DNA of 64,000 nt from Rhodospirillaceae bacterium UBA1479 (lineage in GTDB: Bacteria; Pseudomonadota; Alphaproteobacteria; Rhodospirillales; Casp-alpha2): positions 96,156 through 160,155 of the forward strand of contig DCRZ01000009.1 of NCBI GenBank assembly GCA_002325375.1, written 5' to 3'. A model generated the notes under the pieces. It was not told where the DNA came from. It worked only from the letters and a program-made list of their open reading frames with translations, and ran no database searches. This document shows positions 1 to 8,020 of the stretch, in pieces (the stretch's first letter is position 1; every line of letters starts with the position of its first letter). A program made the translations under genes and the position numbers.

Positions 1-90
1 AAGAAGCCCGCGGCGAAGAAGGCTGCTGCCAAGAAGCCTGCGGCGAAGAAGGCTGCTGCCAAGAAGCCCGCCGTGAAGAAGGCTGCTGCC
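1..90 (+). repeat. Three tandem 30-bp repeats encoding KKPAAKKAAA
   Basis: Units at 1-30, 31-60 and 61-90 are nearly identical at the DNA level. Differences are a few silent third positions and one Ala to Val change in the third unit. The 30-bp period keeps the reading frame. The array may extend upstream of the window. Confidence 0.85.
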
Positions 91-105
91 AAGAAAAAGA
101 AATAG
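1..105 (+). CDS. C-terminal end of a protein with a Lys/Ala/Pro-rich tail (5' end outside window)
   Basis: Frame 1 is open from the window edge to a TAG at 103-105. It encodes 34 residues made only of Lys, Ala, Pro and one Val, as decapeptides KKPAAKKAAA repeated three times and then KKKK. Such basic histone H1-like tails occur at the C terminus of DNA-binding proteins in alphaproteobacteria (topoisomerase I, HU-like and polyphosphate-granule proteins are examples), where they bind DNA or polyanions. The body of the protein is not in the window, so its identity cannot be decided. The gene converges with the histidine phosphatase that ends at 201. Confidence 0.75.
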   Translation, partial: KKPAAKKAAAKKPAAKKAAAKKPAVKKAAAKKKK

Positions 106-120
106 GTGTGCCTGGCACGT

Positions 121-141
121 CCGGCCCTTTTTAAGGGTCGG
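121..141. terminator. Hairpin between convergent genes, possible terminator
   Basis: A 9-bp stem with one G-T pair and a TTT loop lies in the gap between two convergent genes. No T-run follows on either strand, so factor-independent termination is uncertain. Confidence 0.3.
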
Positions 142-200
142 ATGATGCCGCCGCCTGAACTGTTTCTGGGACCGCGAATACGCGGCCCCTTCCCTTTACG

Positions 201-863
201 TCAGATTGCGTCGGGCAATTGCATGCCCGCCTTGACGTTCCAGAACAGGACGCGGGCCTCGCCGTCCGCGATGTCGAGCAACGACGCGGCCCCCGTCGCC
301 ATCTTGGCCTTGCCAGCCGCCTGATGGCCGGCGAGGCCGCCCGGAGTGAACTCCAGGAAATAACGCAGGATACCGTTGGACGAACAGACCAGCGCTGTTG
401 CATCGGTGTCCAGGCGTGCCGCCAATTCTGCCGTCAGATTGCGGAGGTTGCGCATCACGGTTTCGGCGCCGGGCATCCATTGGGTGCTTTCCGTCGGCCA
501 GCGGCTTTCCTTCTCCCATGCGTCGAGTTCGCGCGCCGCCGCCGGGCCGAAGCGGGCGACGATGTCGCCGTCGCTCATCCCGCCCCAGGCGCCGTAATCG
601 ATTTCCGTCAACCGCGGGTCGATCTCGGCCGCGCCTGGCGCAGCAAGATCCGCCATAACAATCTCCGTATGCCGGCGGGTGCGTTTGAGCGGTCCACAGA
701 CGAACAGATCGGGGCGGATGGCGGAGGCTTTCAATTGGGCGGCCAACGCATGGGCCTGGTCCTCGCCGGCAGCGGTCAGGGGCAGGTCCTCGTTGGCGCC
801 GACGCGGACCGGCGTCTCACCCGTTTCGAAAGTATTGCCGTGGCGGACCAGCAGAAGCTTCAT
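201..863 (-). CDS. Histidine phosphatase family protein
   Basis: This 220-residue protein opens with the family signature LVRHGNT at residues 5-11, which contains the catalytic His that is phosphorylated during turnover. It has the usual short cytosolic alpha/beta layout of phosphoglycerate-mutase-like phosphatases; the region around CSSNGILRYF (about 160-170) occupies the position where the family normally has its second His, and here that position reads Ser-Ser-Asn, so the second catalytic His is not obvious. Its ATG overlaps the TGA of kdsB by four bases (ATGA at 860-863), so the two are translated as a pair. The substrate cannot be told from sequence; a sugar-phosphate or nucleotide substrate linked to LPS precursor synthesis is only an inference from the neighbour. 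Confidence 0.8.
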   Translation of the reverse strand: MKLLLVRHGNTFETGETPVRVGANEDLPLTAAGEDQAHALAAQLKASAIRPDLFVCGPLKRTRRHTEIVMADLAAPGAAEIDPRLTEIDYGAWGGMSDGDIVARFGPAAARELDAWEKESRWPTESTQWMPGAETVMRNLRNLTAELAARLDTDATALVCSSNGILRYFLEFTPGGLAGHQAAGKAKMATGAASLLDIADGEARVLFWNVKAGMQLPDAI

Positions 864-1675
864 GAACGGACGGCGCCCGTACCGTCATAGGCGGTCAGCA
901 GCTCGCCCTCGCGGGCAATCAAGTCTTCGGCGGCGGCAAGGTCGGCGGGGCTGTCGACTGACCAATGTGTGCGCCCGGCGTAATCCACGGGCACGACGCG
1001 GATGGGGATTCCGTTTTCCAGGGCGCGCAGCTGTTCCAGGCCCTCGGTCTTTTCCAATGTACTTTCCGGCAGGTCGACGAGCCCGGCCAACGTCTCGCGC
1101 CGATAGCCATAGATGCCGACATGGCGGTAAATCGGGGCGGCTGCGGTGCGGCGGAAGGGAATGATCGCCTTGGAAAAATAGAGCGCGTTCGAGCGGTTAT
1201 CCAAGACAACGGTCGTGCCGCTGGCCGGACTGTCCTTCTTGTGGGCTTCGAGGGCGGCCAACTGCGCATCGTTGAGCGCCACGGCGGGGGTGGCGATGCG
1301 GACCTCCGGGTCGGCAAAAGCGCCTGCAACGGCGGCGATCACCCAGGGTGGGGTCAGCACCGCGTCGCCTTGCAGATTGATGATCACGTCCGGCGGCGCA
1401 TCCATGGCCTGAGCCGCCGCATGGGCGCGCTCCGTGCCGTTGCGGCAGCCTTCCGGCGTCATCACCGCTTCGGCACCGAACGCGGCGGCGGCCTCGGCGA
1501 TGCGGGCGTCGTCGGTGGCGATGCAGACGCTGTCCACATCCTTGGCAGCGCGGGCAAGCGCCCAGACCCGCTGTGCCATGGAAACCCCGGCAACGGGGGC
1601 CAGCGGTTTGCCGGGAAATCGGGTCGAGCCCCAACGGGCGGGAATGACGACGACGGTCCTGAGACCCTGAGACAT
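860..1675 (-). CDS. kdsB: 3-deoxy-manno-octulosonate cytidylyltransferase (CMP-Kdo synthetase)
   Basis: KdsB activates Kdo with CTP to give CMP-Kdo, the donor for the inner core of lipopolysaccharide, in the cytosol. The N-terminal nucleotide-binding signature IPARWGSTRFPGKPL is intact at about residues 11-25, and LQGD, the metal/CTP-binding motif of the family, follows near residue 100. The frame is open further upstream, but the ATG at 1675 is preceded by a GAGGAG ribosome site seven bases away and gives 271 residues, close to the usual family length of about 250. It is the first gene of a two-gene unit with the histidine phosphatase (ATGA overlap). The AT-rich stretch at 1758-1873 lies upstream of it. 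Confidence 0.93.
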   Translation of the reverse strand: MSQGLRTVVVIPARWGSTRFPGKPLAPVAGVSMAQRVWALARAAKDVDSVCIATDDARIAEAAAAFGAEAVMTPEGCRNGTERAHAAAQAMDAPPDVIINLQGDAVLTPPWVIAAVAGAFADPEVRIATPAVALNDAQLAALEAHKKDSPASGTTVVLDNRSNALYFSKAIIPFRRTAAAPIYRHVGIYGYRRETLAGLVDLPESTLEKTEGLEQLRALENGIPIRVVPVDYAGRTHWSVDSPADLAAAEDLIAREGELLTAYDGTGAVRS

Positions 1676-1757
1676 GGGGTTTCTCCTCGGCCTCTTTTCT
1701 AAGTCAGGGCATCGTCGCAAACAACAGCGGACAACGCCCCGCCGTGCCCGGCGCCTT

Positions 1758-1873
1758 GAAAGATAAAATTTGAAGAATATTTTATTAAAATAATTATTAA
1801 ATATAACTCAAAATTATAAACAAATAATACAATTGATAGATATATAGACGAAAGTAATAATAATAAAAATATT
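1758..1873. other. AT-rich intergenic island
   Basis: About 115 bases made almost only of A and T sit between kdsB and the next gene, in DNA that is otherwise strongly GC-rich. The island holds many TATAAT-like and TTATTA-like words, so it can serve as promoter region for kdsB (minus) and for the hypothetical gene at 1900 (plus). No coding frame is convincing inside it. Confidence 0.7.
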
Positions 1874-1899
1874 GCGCGGTCGCGCAGTCGGGGTGAAGC

Positions 1900-2337
1900 A
1901 TGCGAATTCTAAAAAATCTTGTCGCTGACGCGATTGAAGAAATCCGCGATGCCCTGTTTCGAGACCGGGATATGCCCCCGGCGCTCGCAGCCCGCGCGGC
2001 CGCAATCGACGGCCATCGAACTTTCGCACCCGTCATCGACGATGGCGCTGGTCCCGGCGCCCGCACTGACGCGGCAGGCGATGCGACGCTCGCTCTTCGC
2101 TCATCCAACGAAGAGCCCCGGCCTGGGGACTGCAGTCTGCTCCCCGGCACTGCCCTCCCCGGGCCGGGAACCTATCCTGCGCGATCGGCCCCGGTTCTGG
2201 AAGCCGATGTGTTCATCGAGACGGACGCGGTCCAAGGCATTCTGGGCGATGTCGATTGGGACGTACTGGCGGGCGGCGACGCCGCCGTGCGCATCCTGGG
2301 CGACGACGGGCAGTTGATCGAGCGCGGGCGCGGCTGA
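1900..2337 (+). CDS. Hypothetical acidic protein
   Basis: The frame gives 145 residues with no family I recognise. It starts MRILKNLVADAIEEIRDAL, likely a helix, has a low-complexity Ala/Gly/Pro middle, and ends in an acidic part with VLEADVFIETDA and ILGDVDWDVLAGGD. Third codon positions are mostly G or C, like the neighbours, which favours a real gene over chance. A weak GGGGTG ribosome site precedes the ATG. A competing minus-strand frame covers part of it but is in antisense to the SDR downstream and looks artificial. Moderate confidence only. Confidence 0.5.
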   Translation: MRILKNLVADAIEEIRDALFRDRDMPPALAARAAAIDGHRTFAPVIDDGAGPGARTDAAGDATLALRSSNEEPRPGDCSLLPGTALPGPGTYPARSAPVLEADVFIETDAVQGILGDVDWDVLAGGDAAVRILGDDGQLIERGRG

Positions 2338-2507
2338 TCCGACGCATCGGGCGCGTCTTCGGGACGGCCGCTATTCTGGATCCCATCCACCCACCAATAT
2401 TTCCGATAACGATGGCCGCAGGCATGTGCGATCGAGGCCACGCGGGCTGGACGCTGCCCAGGACGAGGGGTAAAGGTTGAGGGCAACCGGATGGGAGGAC
2501 GGCAGAG

Positions 2508-3212
2508 ATGACGGATGGAAAGCGGGCCCTGATCGTCGGCGCCGGGGCGGGGCTCAGCGCCGCCGTGGCGCGGCAACTGGCGGCGGACGCCTGGCAGGTT
2601 GCCTTGAGCGCGCGGAACACGGACAAGCTGGAAGGCCTCTGCGCCGAAATCGGGGCGACGGCCCATGCCTGCGATGCCACCGATCCGGACCAGGTCGCGG
2701 CCCTGTTCGCGGCTCTCGATAAATCCGGCGGCGCTCCCAGCTTCGTGCTGTACAACGCGTCGCGCCGGGCCCCCGGCGCACTCATCGATCTGGCCCCGGC
2801 CGAGGTCAAAACGGCCATCGAGATTTCCGCCTTCGGCGGCTTCCTGGTCGCCCAGCAGGCAGCCATGCGCATGCTGCCGGCGGGGGGCGGCGCGATCTTC
2901 TTCACAGGTGCTTCGGCCAGCGTGAAGGGCTATCCCCGGTCGTCCAGCTTTGCCATGGGCAAGTTCGCCCTGCGCGGCCTGGCGCAAAGCCTAGCCCGCG
3001 AGCTGCATCCCCAGGGCATCCATATCGCGCATTTCGTGATCGACGGCGGCATCGCCGCCGACCATCGCGAGGGGCGGCAGAACACGGCCGACCAGCCGGA
3101 CAAATGGCTGGAACCCGACGCCATCGCCGAAACCTACATGGCGATCCTGAAACAGCCCCGTTCGGCCTGGACCTGGGAAGTCGAAATCCGACCCTGGGTC
3201 GAGACCTTCTAG
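2508..3212 (+). CDS. Atypical short-chain dehydrogenase/reductase lacking the catalytic Tyr
   Basis: The 234 residues have the SDR Rossmann start LIVGAGAGLS (8-17), the YNAS segment (82-85, equivalent of NNAG) and the Ser of the active site near TGASAS (133-138). At the place of the YxxxK pair the sequence reads FAMGK (148-152): the Lys is present but the Tyr is Phe. Members of this divergent SDR group are usually annotated only as oxidoreductases, and they may use another acid/base or have lost redox activity. GGGAGGA precedes the ATG at a good distance. The TPR gene follows after nine bases, so the two are likely co-transcribed. Confidence 0.85.
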   Translation: MTDGKRALIVGAGAGLSAAVARQLAADAWQVALSARNTDKLEGLCAEIGATAHACDATDPDQVAALFAALDKSGGAPSFVLYNASRRAPGALIDLAPAEVKTAIEISAFGGFLVAQQAAMRMLPAGGGAIFFTGASASVKGYPRSSSFAMGKFALRGLAQSLARELHPQGIHIAHFVIDGGIAADHREGRQNTADQPDKWLEPDAIAETYMAILKQPRSAWTWEVEIRPWVETF

Positions 3213-3221
3213 GACGGCCGG

Positions 3222-4640
3222 ATGGCCGACGCCGCTTCCCTGTTCAAGCAGGCCGAATCCGCCTGGCGCGCGGGCAACGGCGCCGCGGCAAAGGCGGCGG
3301 CCGAACAAGTCTTGGCCGACGACCCGGTCCATGTCGGCGCCCTGATGATCCTGGCCAACCTGTGTTTTGCCACTGGCGACGTGGCGGGGGCGCGGCCCCA
3401 TCTGGAACGCTTGGCGATCCTGATGCCCGATGAGGTGATGATCCGCAACAACCTGGGCCGTGCCTGCCTGGCGGCGGAAGACCTGGGCGCGGCCGCTGAA
3501 GCCTTCACGACGGTTCTGGAAACCGCGCCCGCCAATGCCCGCGCCCTCGACGGCCTGGGCATCGTGCGCCATCGGCAGGGCGATTATGCCGAGGCGGCGG
3601 ACCTGCATGGCCGCGCGGTGGCGGCGGACCCGGGGTTTGCCGCCGGCTGGTGCAACCTGGGCATCGCCTGCACGGACCTGGGCCGTTACGCCGACGGGGC
3701 GGCGGCACTTGACCGTGCCTTGACCCTTGACCCTGACGATGCACGCACACGATTCAACCGGGCGGTTCTCTATTTTCTGATGGGGGATTTGGCCGCCGGC
3801 TGGCCGATGTACGAGGCGCGGTTGGCGTTCCAGGCCATGGCCACGCCGCCGGGCCAGCGCTGGAACGGCGATGCGCTTGCAGGCGCGCGTGTGCTGCTGA
3901 TCCCGGAACAAGGGTTCGGCGATGTCATCCAGTTCGCGCGCTTCGCCCCAAGGGTGCGGGACCGGGGCGGCGTGCCCGTGCTGGCCGTGCCGGGGGTGCT
4001 GACGGCCCTGATGGCGGCCCAGGGTTGGGACGTTGAGATCGCCGATGCGGACAATCCGCCGGAGGCCCCCCTGTGGTGCCCCGTGATGAGTCTGGGCGCG
4101 GTGCTTGGTCTGACGGCGGAGGATATTTCCGGCGCGGCCTATCTGCGCGCGCCGACCGCTGATACCAGGGAGGGCGCGGGGCCGCGTATCGGGCTGGCTT
4201 GGTCCGGCAACCCGACCCATCGCCGCGACCGGGCGCGCAGCCTGCGCCTGGATGATCTTGCCCCCTTGTTCAATGTCCCGGGCGTCCGCTTCGTCAATCT
4301 GCAGGTGGGACTTCGGCCGGACGATGCGGCGGAAATAGCCCGGCGGCCGGACCTATTCGCCGAGACGCCGGGGCTTGGGTCCTTTGCGGATACGGCGGCG
4401 GTCGTTGCCGGGCTTGACCTCGTCATCAGCGCGGATACGGCGGTCCTGCATCTGGCCGGGGCGATGGGGCGGCCCACCTGGGGGCTGCTGCCCTTCGTGC
4501 CCGACTGGCGATGGGGCCTGTCCGGTGAGGCGACGCCCTGGTACGACAGCCTGCGTCTTTACCGACAGCCCGCCTTGGGCGATTGGCCGTCCGTCGTCAC
4601 GCGGGTGGCGGCGGACCTGGGCCGGATTGCGAAGGGTTAG
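3222..4640 (+). CDS. TPR protein with C-terminal GT9-like (heptosyltransferase-like) domain
   Basis: The first 200 or so residues form about six 34-residue tetratricopeptide repeats (for example the segments ending LAADDPV, LETAPAN, VAADPGF and LTLDPDD). The C-terminal half (about 215-472) resembles glycosyltransferase family 9: RVLLIPEQGFGDVIQFARF near 228, IGLAWSGNPTHRRDRARS near 320, and DLVISADTAVLHLAGAMG near 398, which is the nucleotide-sugar-binding end of the fold. Such TPR-GT9 proteins are common in alphaproteobacteria and are thought to act on surface glycans, but the acceptor is unknown. The ribosome site AGGA overlaps the stop of the SDR. The 3' end overlaps zur, which is convergent, by four bases. 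Confidence 0.85.
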   Translation: MADAASLFKQAESAWRAGNGAAAKAAAEQVLADDPVHVGALMILANLCFATGDVAGARPHLERLAILMPDEVMIRNNLGRACLAAEDLGAAAEAFTTVLETAPANARALDGLGIVRHRQGDYAEAADLHGRAVAADPGFAAGWCNLGIACTDLGRYADGAAALDRALTLDPDDARTRFNRAVLYFLMGDLAAGWPMYEARLAFQAMATPPGQRWNGDALAGARVLLIPEQGFGDVIQFARFAPRVRDRGGVPVLAVPGVLTALMAAQGWDVEIADADNPPEAPLWCPVMSLGAVLGLTAEDISGAAYLRAPTADTREGAGPRIGLAWSGNPTHRRDRARSLRLDDLAPLFNVPGVRFVNLQVGLRPDDAAEIARRPDLFAETPGLGSFADTAAVVAGLDLVISADTAVLHLAGAMGRPTWGLLPFVPDWRWGLSGEATPWYDSLRLYRQPALGDWPSVVTRVAADLGRIAKG

Positions 4641-5062
4641 GAGGCGGCCGCCCGCGCCGCGCACTCGGGGCAGCGGCCGGTCATTTCCACGCGCACGTTA
4701 TCGACGGCGAAGCCCTGCTCCCGCGCCCGCCCGGCAAGGTGGGTTTCGCAGGATTCCAGGTGAACCTCCAGCGTGCGCCCGCAATCGGTGCAGATGAGGA
4801 ACCCGGTCGCGTGGTCATGGGGACCGTGATCGCAGTGGACGAAGGCGTTCAGACTTTCGATGCGGTGAACCAGGCCCCGGTCCATCAGTTTGTCCAGCGC
4901 GCGGTAGATGGTCAGGGGGGCTTTCATCCCCGCCTTGCGGATGGCGGGCAGGCCCAGGACGTCATAGGCCGTCAGCGGCTTGTCCGCGCCTTTCAGCGCC
5001 GTTAGCACGGTCTGCTGGTTGCGGGTCAGTGCCGGGCCGTCGAGATGCGCGTGGTCAGCCAT
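4637..5062 (-). CDS. zur: Fur-family zinc uptake regulator
   Basis: This 141-residue repressor has an N-terminal winged helix (about 12-72, with APLTIYRALDKLMDRGLVHR as the recognition region) and the C-terminal metal/dimer domain. Two CxxC pairs, CTDC near 92 and CPEC near 133, form the structural zinc site. His-rich VHCDHGPHDHATGF near 75-88 fits the sensory site. The location next to znuB and znuC makes Zur much more likely than Fur. With zinc bound it should repress the znu genes through the palindrome at 6845-6865. Its start overlaps the znuB stop by eight bases, so it is the last gene of a znuC-znuB-zur unit and would be autoregulated. Confidence 0.9.
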   Translation of the reverse strand: MADHAHLDGPALTRNQQTVLTALKGADKPLTAYDVLGLPAIRKAGMKAPLTIYRALDKLMDRGLVHRIESLNAFVHCDHGPHDHATGFLICTDCGRTLEVHLESCETHLAGRAREQGFAVDNVRVEMTGRCPECAARAAAS

Positions 5063-5858
5063 GGTCTGCCGCCTTTCCGTGCCAGGGGATCAATCCGATC
5101 AGGAACAGGACGAGGGCCGCGACGACGATGGTCGGGCCCGCCGGGGTGTCGGCGGCGACCGCCGCCCCCAGCCCGCCGGCCACGGCCAGGGCGCCGATGC
5201 CCGCCGCGATCATCGCCATGGATTCCGGCGTATGGGCAAGGCGGCGCGCGGCGGCGGCGGGAATGATGAGAAGAGCGGTGATCAAAAGAATGCCCACGAT
5301 CTTCATGGCGATGGCGATCACGCCGGCCATCAGCAGCATGAAAATCAGGCGCTGGCGTGCCGGGTTCATGCCTTCGGCCGCCGCCACGTCGGGGGCCACC
5401 GTGGCGGCCAGAAGCGGCCGCCAGATGCGCAGCAGCACGGCCAGGATCACGGCCCCACCGCCCCAGATCAGGATCAGATCGTTCGTGCCGACGGCCAGGA
5501 TGTCGCCGAACAGATAGCCGAACAGATCAAGACGCAGCCCGGTCATGAAACCCATGACCACCAGGCCCACGGCCAGGGCCGAATGGGACAGCAGGCCAAG
5601 CAGGGTGTCCGTCGCCAGGCCGCCGCGCCGTTCCAGTGCCAACAGGGCAAGGGCGACCAGCACCGAGACGATGAATACGCCGAGCGTCGCGTCGATGTCG
5701 AAGGCAATGGCGGCCGCAGCGCCCAACAGCGCCGAATGGGCCATGGTGTCGCCGAAATAGGCCATGCGCCGCCACACCACGAAGCAGCCCAAGGGGGCCG
5801 CAACCAGGGCGACGCCGATGCCGGCCAAGGCCGCGCGGAGAATGAAGTCACTGACCAT
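5055..5858 (-). CDS. znuB: Zinc ABC transporter permease ZnuB
   Basis: The 267-residue protein is almost wholly hydrophobic, with about eight to nine membrane helices, as in the ABC-3 family that imports zinc or manganese. The start begins MVSDFILRAALAGIGVALV, and the family-typical GCFVVWRRMAYFGDTMAHS follows at about 24-42. The open frame runs upstream through znuC in another phase, but the ATG at 5858 gives the normal family length and overlaps the znuC stop by 11 bases, as expected for coupled translation. It moves zinc across the inner membrane with ZnuC supplying energy and ZnuA the substrate. Confidence 0.93.
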   Translation of the reverse strand: MVSDFILRAALAGIGVALVAAPLGCFVVWRRMAYFGDTMAHSALLGAAAAIAFDIDATLGVFIVSVLVALALLALERRGGLATDTLLGLLSHSALAVGLVVMGFMTGLRLDLFGYLFGDILAVGTNDLILIWGGGAVILAVLLRIWRPLLAATVAPDVAAAEGMNPARQRLIFMLLMAGVIAIAMKIVGILLITALLIIPAAAARRLAHTPESMAMIAAGIGALAVAGGLGAAVAADTPAGPTIVVAALVLFLIGLIPWHGKAADHG

Positions 5859-6786
5859 CGGTGGCGCTCGCGGGGTCGATGGGATGGATGTCGTCGGCAT
5901 CATGGCCGGAACCGTGATGGCCGTGATCGTGTTCGTGCTCATGGTCCAGGCGGCAGACGGCGCCGTCGCCGTGGCTATGGGCCGCCGGGTCGCGGCTGGC
6001 CAGGGGAATGACTTCGCCGTCCGGGCCGTGGGCATGGTCGTGATGGTGCTGGTAGACGGCCAGGGCTTCGACCGCGCGGGGGCCGAACAGGCGGCGGTAT
6101 TCCGGGTCGGCGGCGACGGATTGCGGCGTTCCGGCGCAGCATACGTGATGGTTCAGGCACAGCACCCGATCCGTTTCCGCCATCACGAAATGCAGGTCGT
6201 GGGAAATCAGCAGGATGCCGCAGCCGAGTTCATCGCGGATGTCCCGGATCAGTTCGTACAGCGCCACCTCGCCGGCGAAGTCGACGCCCTGGACAGGTTC
6301 ATCCAGGACTAATAGGTCGGGCCGGCGCAGGATCGCGCGGGCCATCAGGGCGCGCTGGAATTCGCCGCCGGACAGGCGCTGCACCGCCGCATCGATCAGA
6401 TGGCCGACCCCGGCACGGGACAGGGCATGGACAATGGCGTCGTCGTCCGCCGGCCCGGTCATGGTCATCAGGCGCCTGACGGTGAAGGGCAGGGTATCGT
6501 CGATGGCAAGGCGTTGCGGCACATAGCCCACGCGCAGGGCGGCCGCGCGCTCGATCCTGCCGGCGTCGGGCCGCATCAGGCCGAGCACGACCTTGGCCGT
6601 GGTGGATTTGCCGCTGCCGTTGGGGCCGATCAGGGTGACGATCTCGCCGGGGTTGATGGTCAGGTCGACGCCTTTGACCAGCCATTCGCCGCCGCGTTTG
6701 ACGCCGATGCCCGTGGCGCGGAACAGCACGCCGCCCGGGGTGCCGGGGGCGGTGTCGGGGGCAACGGCGCGGGCGGTTCGGGGCAT
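5848..6786 (-). CDS. znuC: Zinc ABC transporter ATP-binding protein ZnuC with His-rich tail
   Basis: All ABC ATPase motifs are intact: Walker A GPNGSGKST, signature LSGGEFQRA, Walker B LLVLDEP and the switch His in LLISHDLHF. The start MPRTARAV at 6786 is chosen because AGGA lies ten bases upstream; an earlier in-frame start at 6846 would run into the Zur box. At 312 residues it is about 60 longer than E. coli ZnuC (251). The excess is a C-terminal tail with clusters such as QHHHDHAHG and LDHEHEHDHGHHGSGH, likely a cytosolic zinc-binding extension. First gene of znuC-znuB-zur, divergent from znuA. Confidence 0.93.
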   Translation of the reverse strand: MPRTARAVAPDTAPGTPGGVLFRATGIGVKRGGEWLVKGVDLTINPGEIVTLIGPNGSGKSTTAKVVLGLMRPDAGRIERAAALRVGYVPQRLAIDDTLPFTVRRLMTMTGPADDDAIVHALSRAGVGHLIDAAVQRLSGGEFQRALMARAILRRPDLLVLDEPVQGVDFAGEVALYELIRDIRDELGCGILLISHDLHFVMAETDRVLCLNHHVCCAGTPQSVAADPEYRRLFGPRAVEALAVYQHHHDHAHGPDGEVIPLASRDPAAHSHGDGAVCRLDHEHEHDHGHHGSGHDADDIHPIDPASATDGQ

Positions 6787-6844
6787 GGCCGACAGGTTCC
6801 TGTTTACTTGCGCGGGCGGGATCGTGTAAGTCACACCCGGCCAC

Positions 6845-6865
6845 AAACGTTATTTTATAACATTT
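6845..6865. promoter_or_regulatory. Zur-box candidate between znuC and znuA
   Basis: The 21-base imperfect palindrome has perfect inner arms GTTAT (6849-6853) and ATAAC (6857-6861) around TTT, and outer AAA/TTT arms. The GTTATnnnATAAC-type core matches the AT-rich palindromes bound by Zur in alphaproteobacteria. It lies between the two divergent starts (6786 and 6892), so one dimer site could shut off both transcripts. Confidence 0.75.
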
Positions 6866-6891
6866 TTGGACGAAAGGCGGAACATAGTCCA

Positions 6892-7854
6892 ATGCGCGTC
6901 CCTGTCAATGCCGGCCATGCCCGTCCGCTGACTGCGGTTGCCCTGCTGATCCTGCTGCTTTCTGTACTATGTGTGCCGCGTCCTGCCGGGGCCGACCTGC
7001 GGGTCACGGTCTCCATCGCGCCGCTACATTCACTGGCCGCCCAGGTGATGGCGGGCGCCGGCGCACCGCGGCTGTTGATTCCGGCCGGCACGTCGCCGCA
7101 CGGTTTCGCGCTGTCCCCATCGCAGGCCGGTATGTTGGCCGAGGCCGAGGTCGTGTTTTGGATCGGCGACGGACTGGAATCCGCCCTGGTTAAGCCGATC
7201 ACCACCCTGGCCAAGGCGGCCCGGGTGATTGCCCTGTCGCGCACATCGGGCCTTGTCCGTCTTCCCGTCCGCCATCTTGGGGACGACGGCCACGGTCACG
7301 ATCATGGCCATGACCATGGCCAGGGGGCGAATGCGGACGATCCCCATTATTGGCTTGATCCGGAAAACGCCAAGGCGATGCTTGCCGCCATTGCCGATAC
7401 CCTGGCCGCCGCAGATCCCGCGCGGAAAGACCTTTATGGCCGCAACGCCGCCGCCGCACAGGCCGGGATTGATGCCTTGACCGCCGATTTCAAGGGGCGT
7501 TTGGCGCCGCTAAAGGACCGGCCCTTCATCGTCTTTCACGATGCCTATCAGTATCTGGAGCACCGCTTCGGGCTGGCTGCCCGGGGGATTCTGGCCATCG
7601 ATCCGGATCGTCCGGCGGGGGCCCGGCATATCGCCGCACTGCGGGCGCGCATGGTCAAGTTGAACGCCGCCTGCCTGTTCACGGAGCCGCAGTTTCCCTC
7701 GCGTCTTACCGCGGCGCTGATCGAGGGAACCCAGGCCCGGATCGGCGTTCTCGATCCCCTGGGCACTGAATTCACGCCCGGCCCGGACCTGTATGGAAAC
7801 ATGATGACGGCCAATCTGCGGGCCTTCGAGGATTGCTTGGGCGGTAAGTCCTAG
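6892..7854 (+). CDS. znuA: Zinc ABC transporter substrate-binding protein ZnuA
   Basis: The 320-residue periplasmic protein has a signal peptide (hydrophobic segment about 13-29, likely cleaved after PAGA). The cluster A-I metal ligands are in place: His in AGTSPHGFALSP, His in DPHYWLDPEN and His in IVFHDAYQYL. A short His/Asp-rich loop (GHGHDHGHDHGQG) lies at about 135-147, as in other ZnuA proteins, and probably captures zinc. The frame is open far upstream, but the ATG at 6892 directly precedes the signal peptide. It is divergent from znuC and shares the Zur-box candidate. Confidence 0.93.
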   Translation: MRVPVNAGHARPLTAVALLILLLSVLCVPRPAGADLRVTVSIAPLHSLAAQVMAGAGAPRLLIPAGTSPHGFALSPSQAGMLAEAEVVFWIGDGLESALVKPITTLAKAARVIALSRTSGLVRLPVRHLGDDGHGHDHGHDHGQGANADDPHYWLDPENAKAMLAAIADTLAAADPARKDLYGRNAAAAQAGIDALTADFKGRLAPLKDRPFIVFHDAYQYLEHRFGLAARGILAIDPDRPAGARHIAALRARMVKLNAACLFTEPQFPSRLTAALIEGTQARIGVLDPLGTEFTPGPDLYGNMMTANLRAFEDCLGGKS

Positions 7855-8020
7855 GCTCATCCTCCCATTTTCGGACCGGAATTCGGTTTGGCGCCGCGGC
7901 TGCCTGCTCTATGCTTTTCCCCGGCGCCGCCGGCCCATTCGAAATATCGACAAGGCCGGCACTGTGAACCGACCACCACACGGCGGCGTTCTTGAGGGCA
8001 GCATGTAAGGGTGAGCTGCC

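Noticed and set aside
2991..4220. Minus-strand frame of 409 codons across the TPR gene
   Set aside because: Overlaps a clear TPR/GT9-like gene and has no domain.
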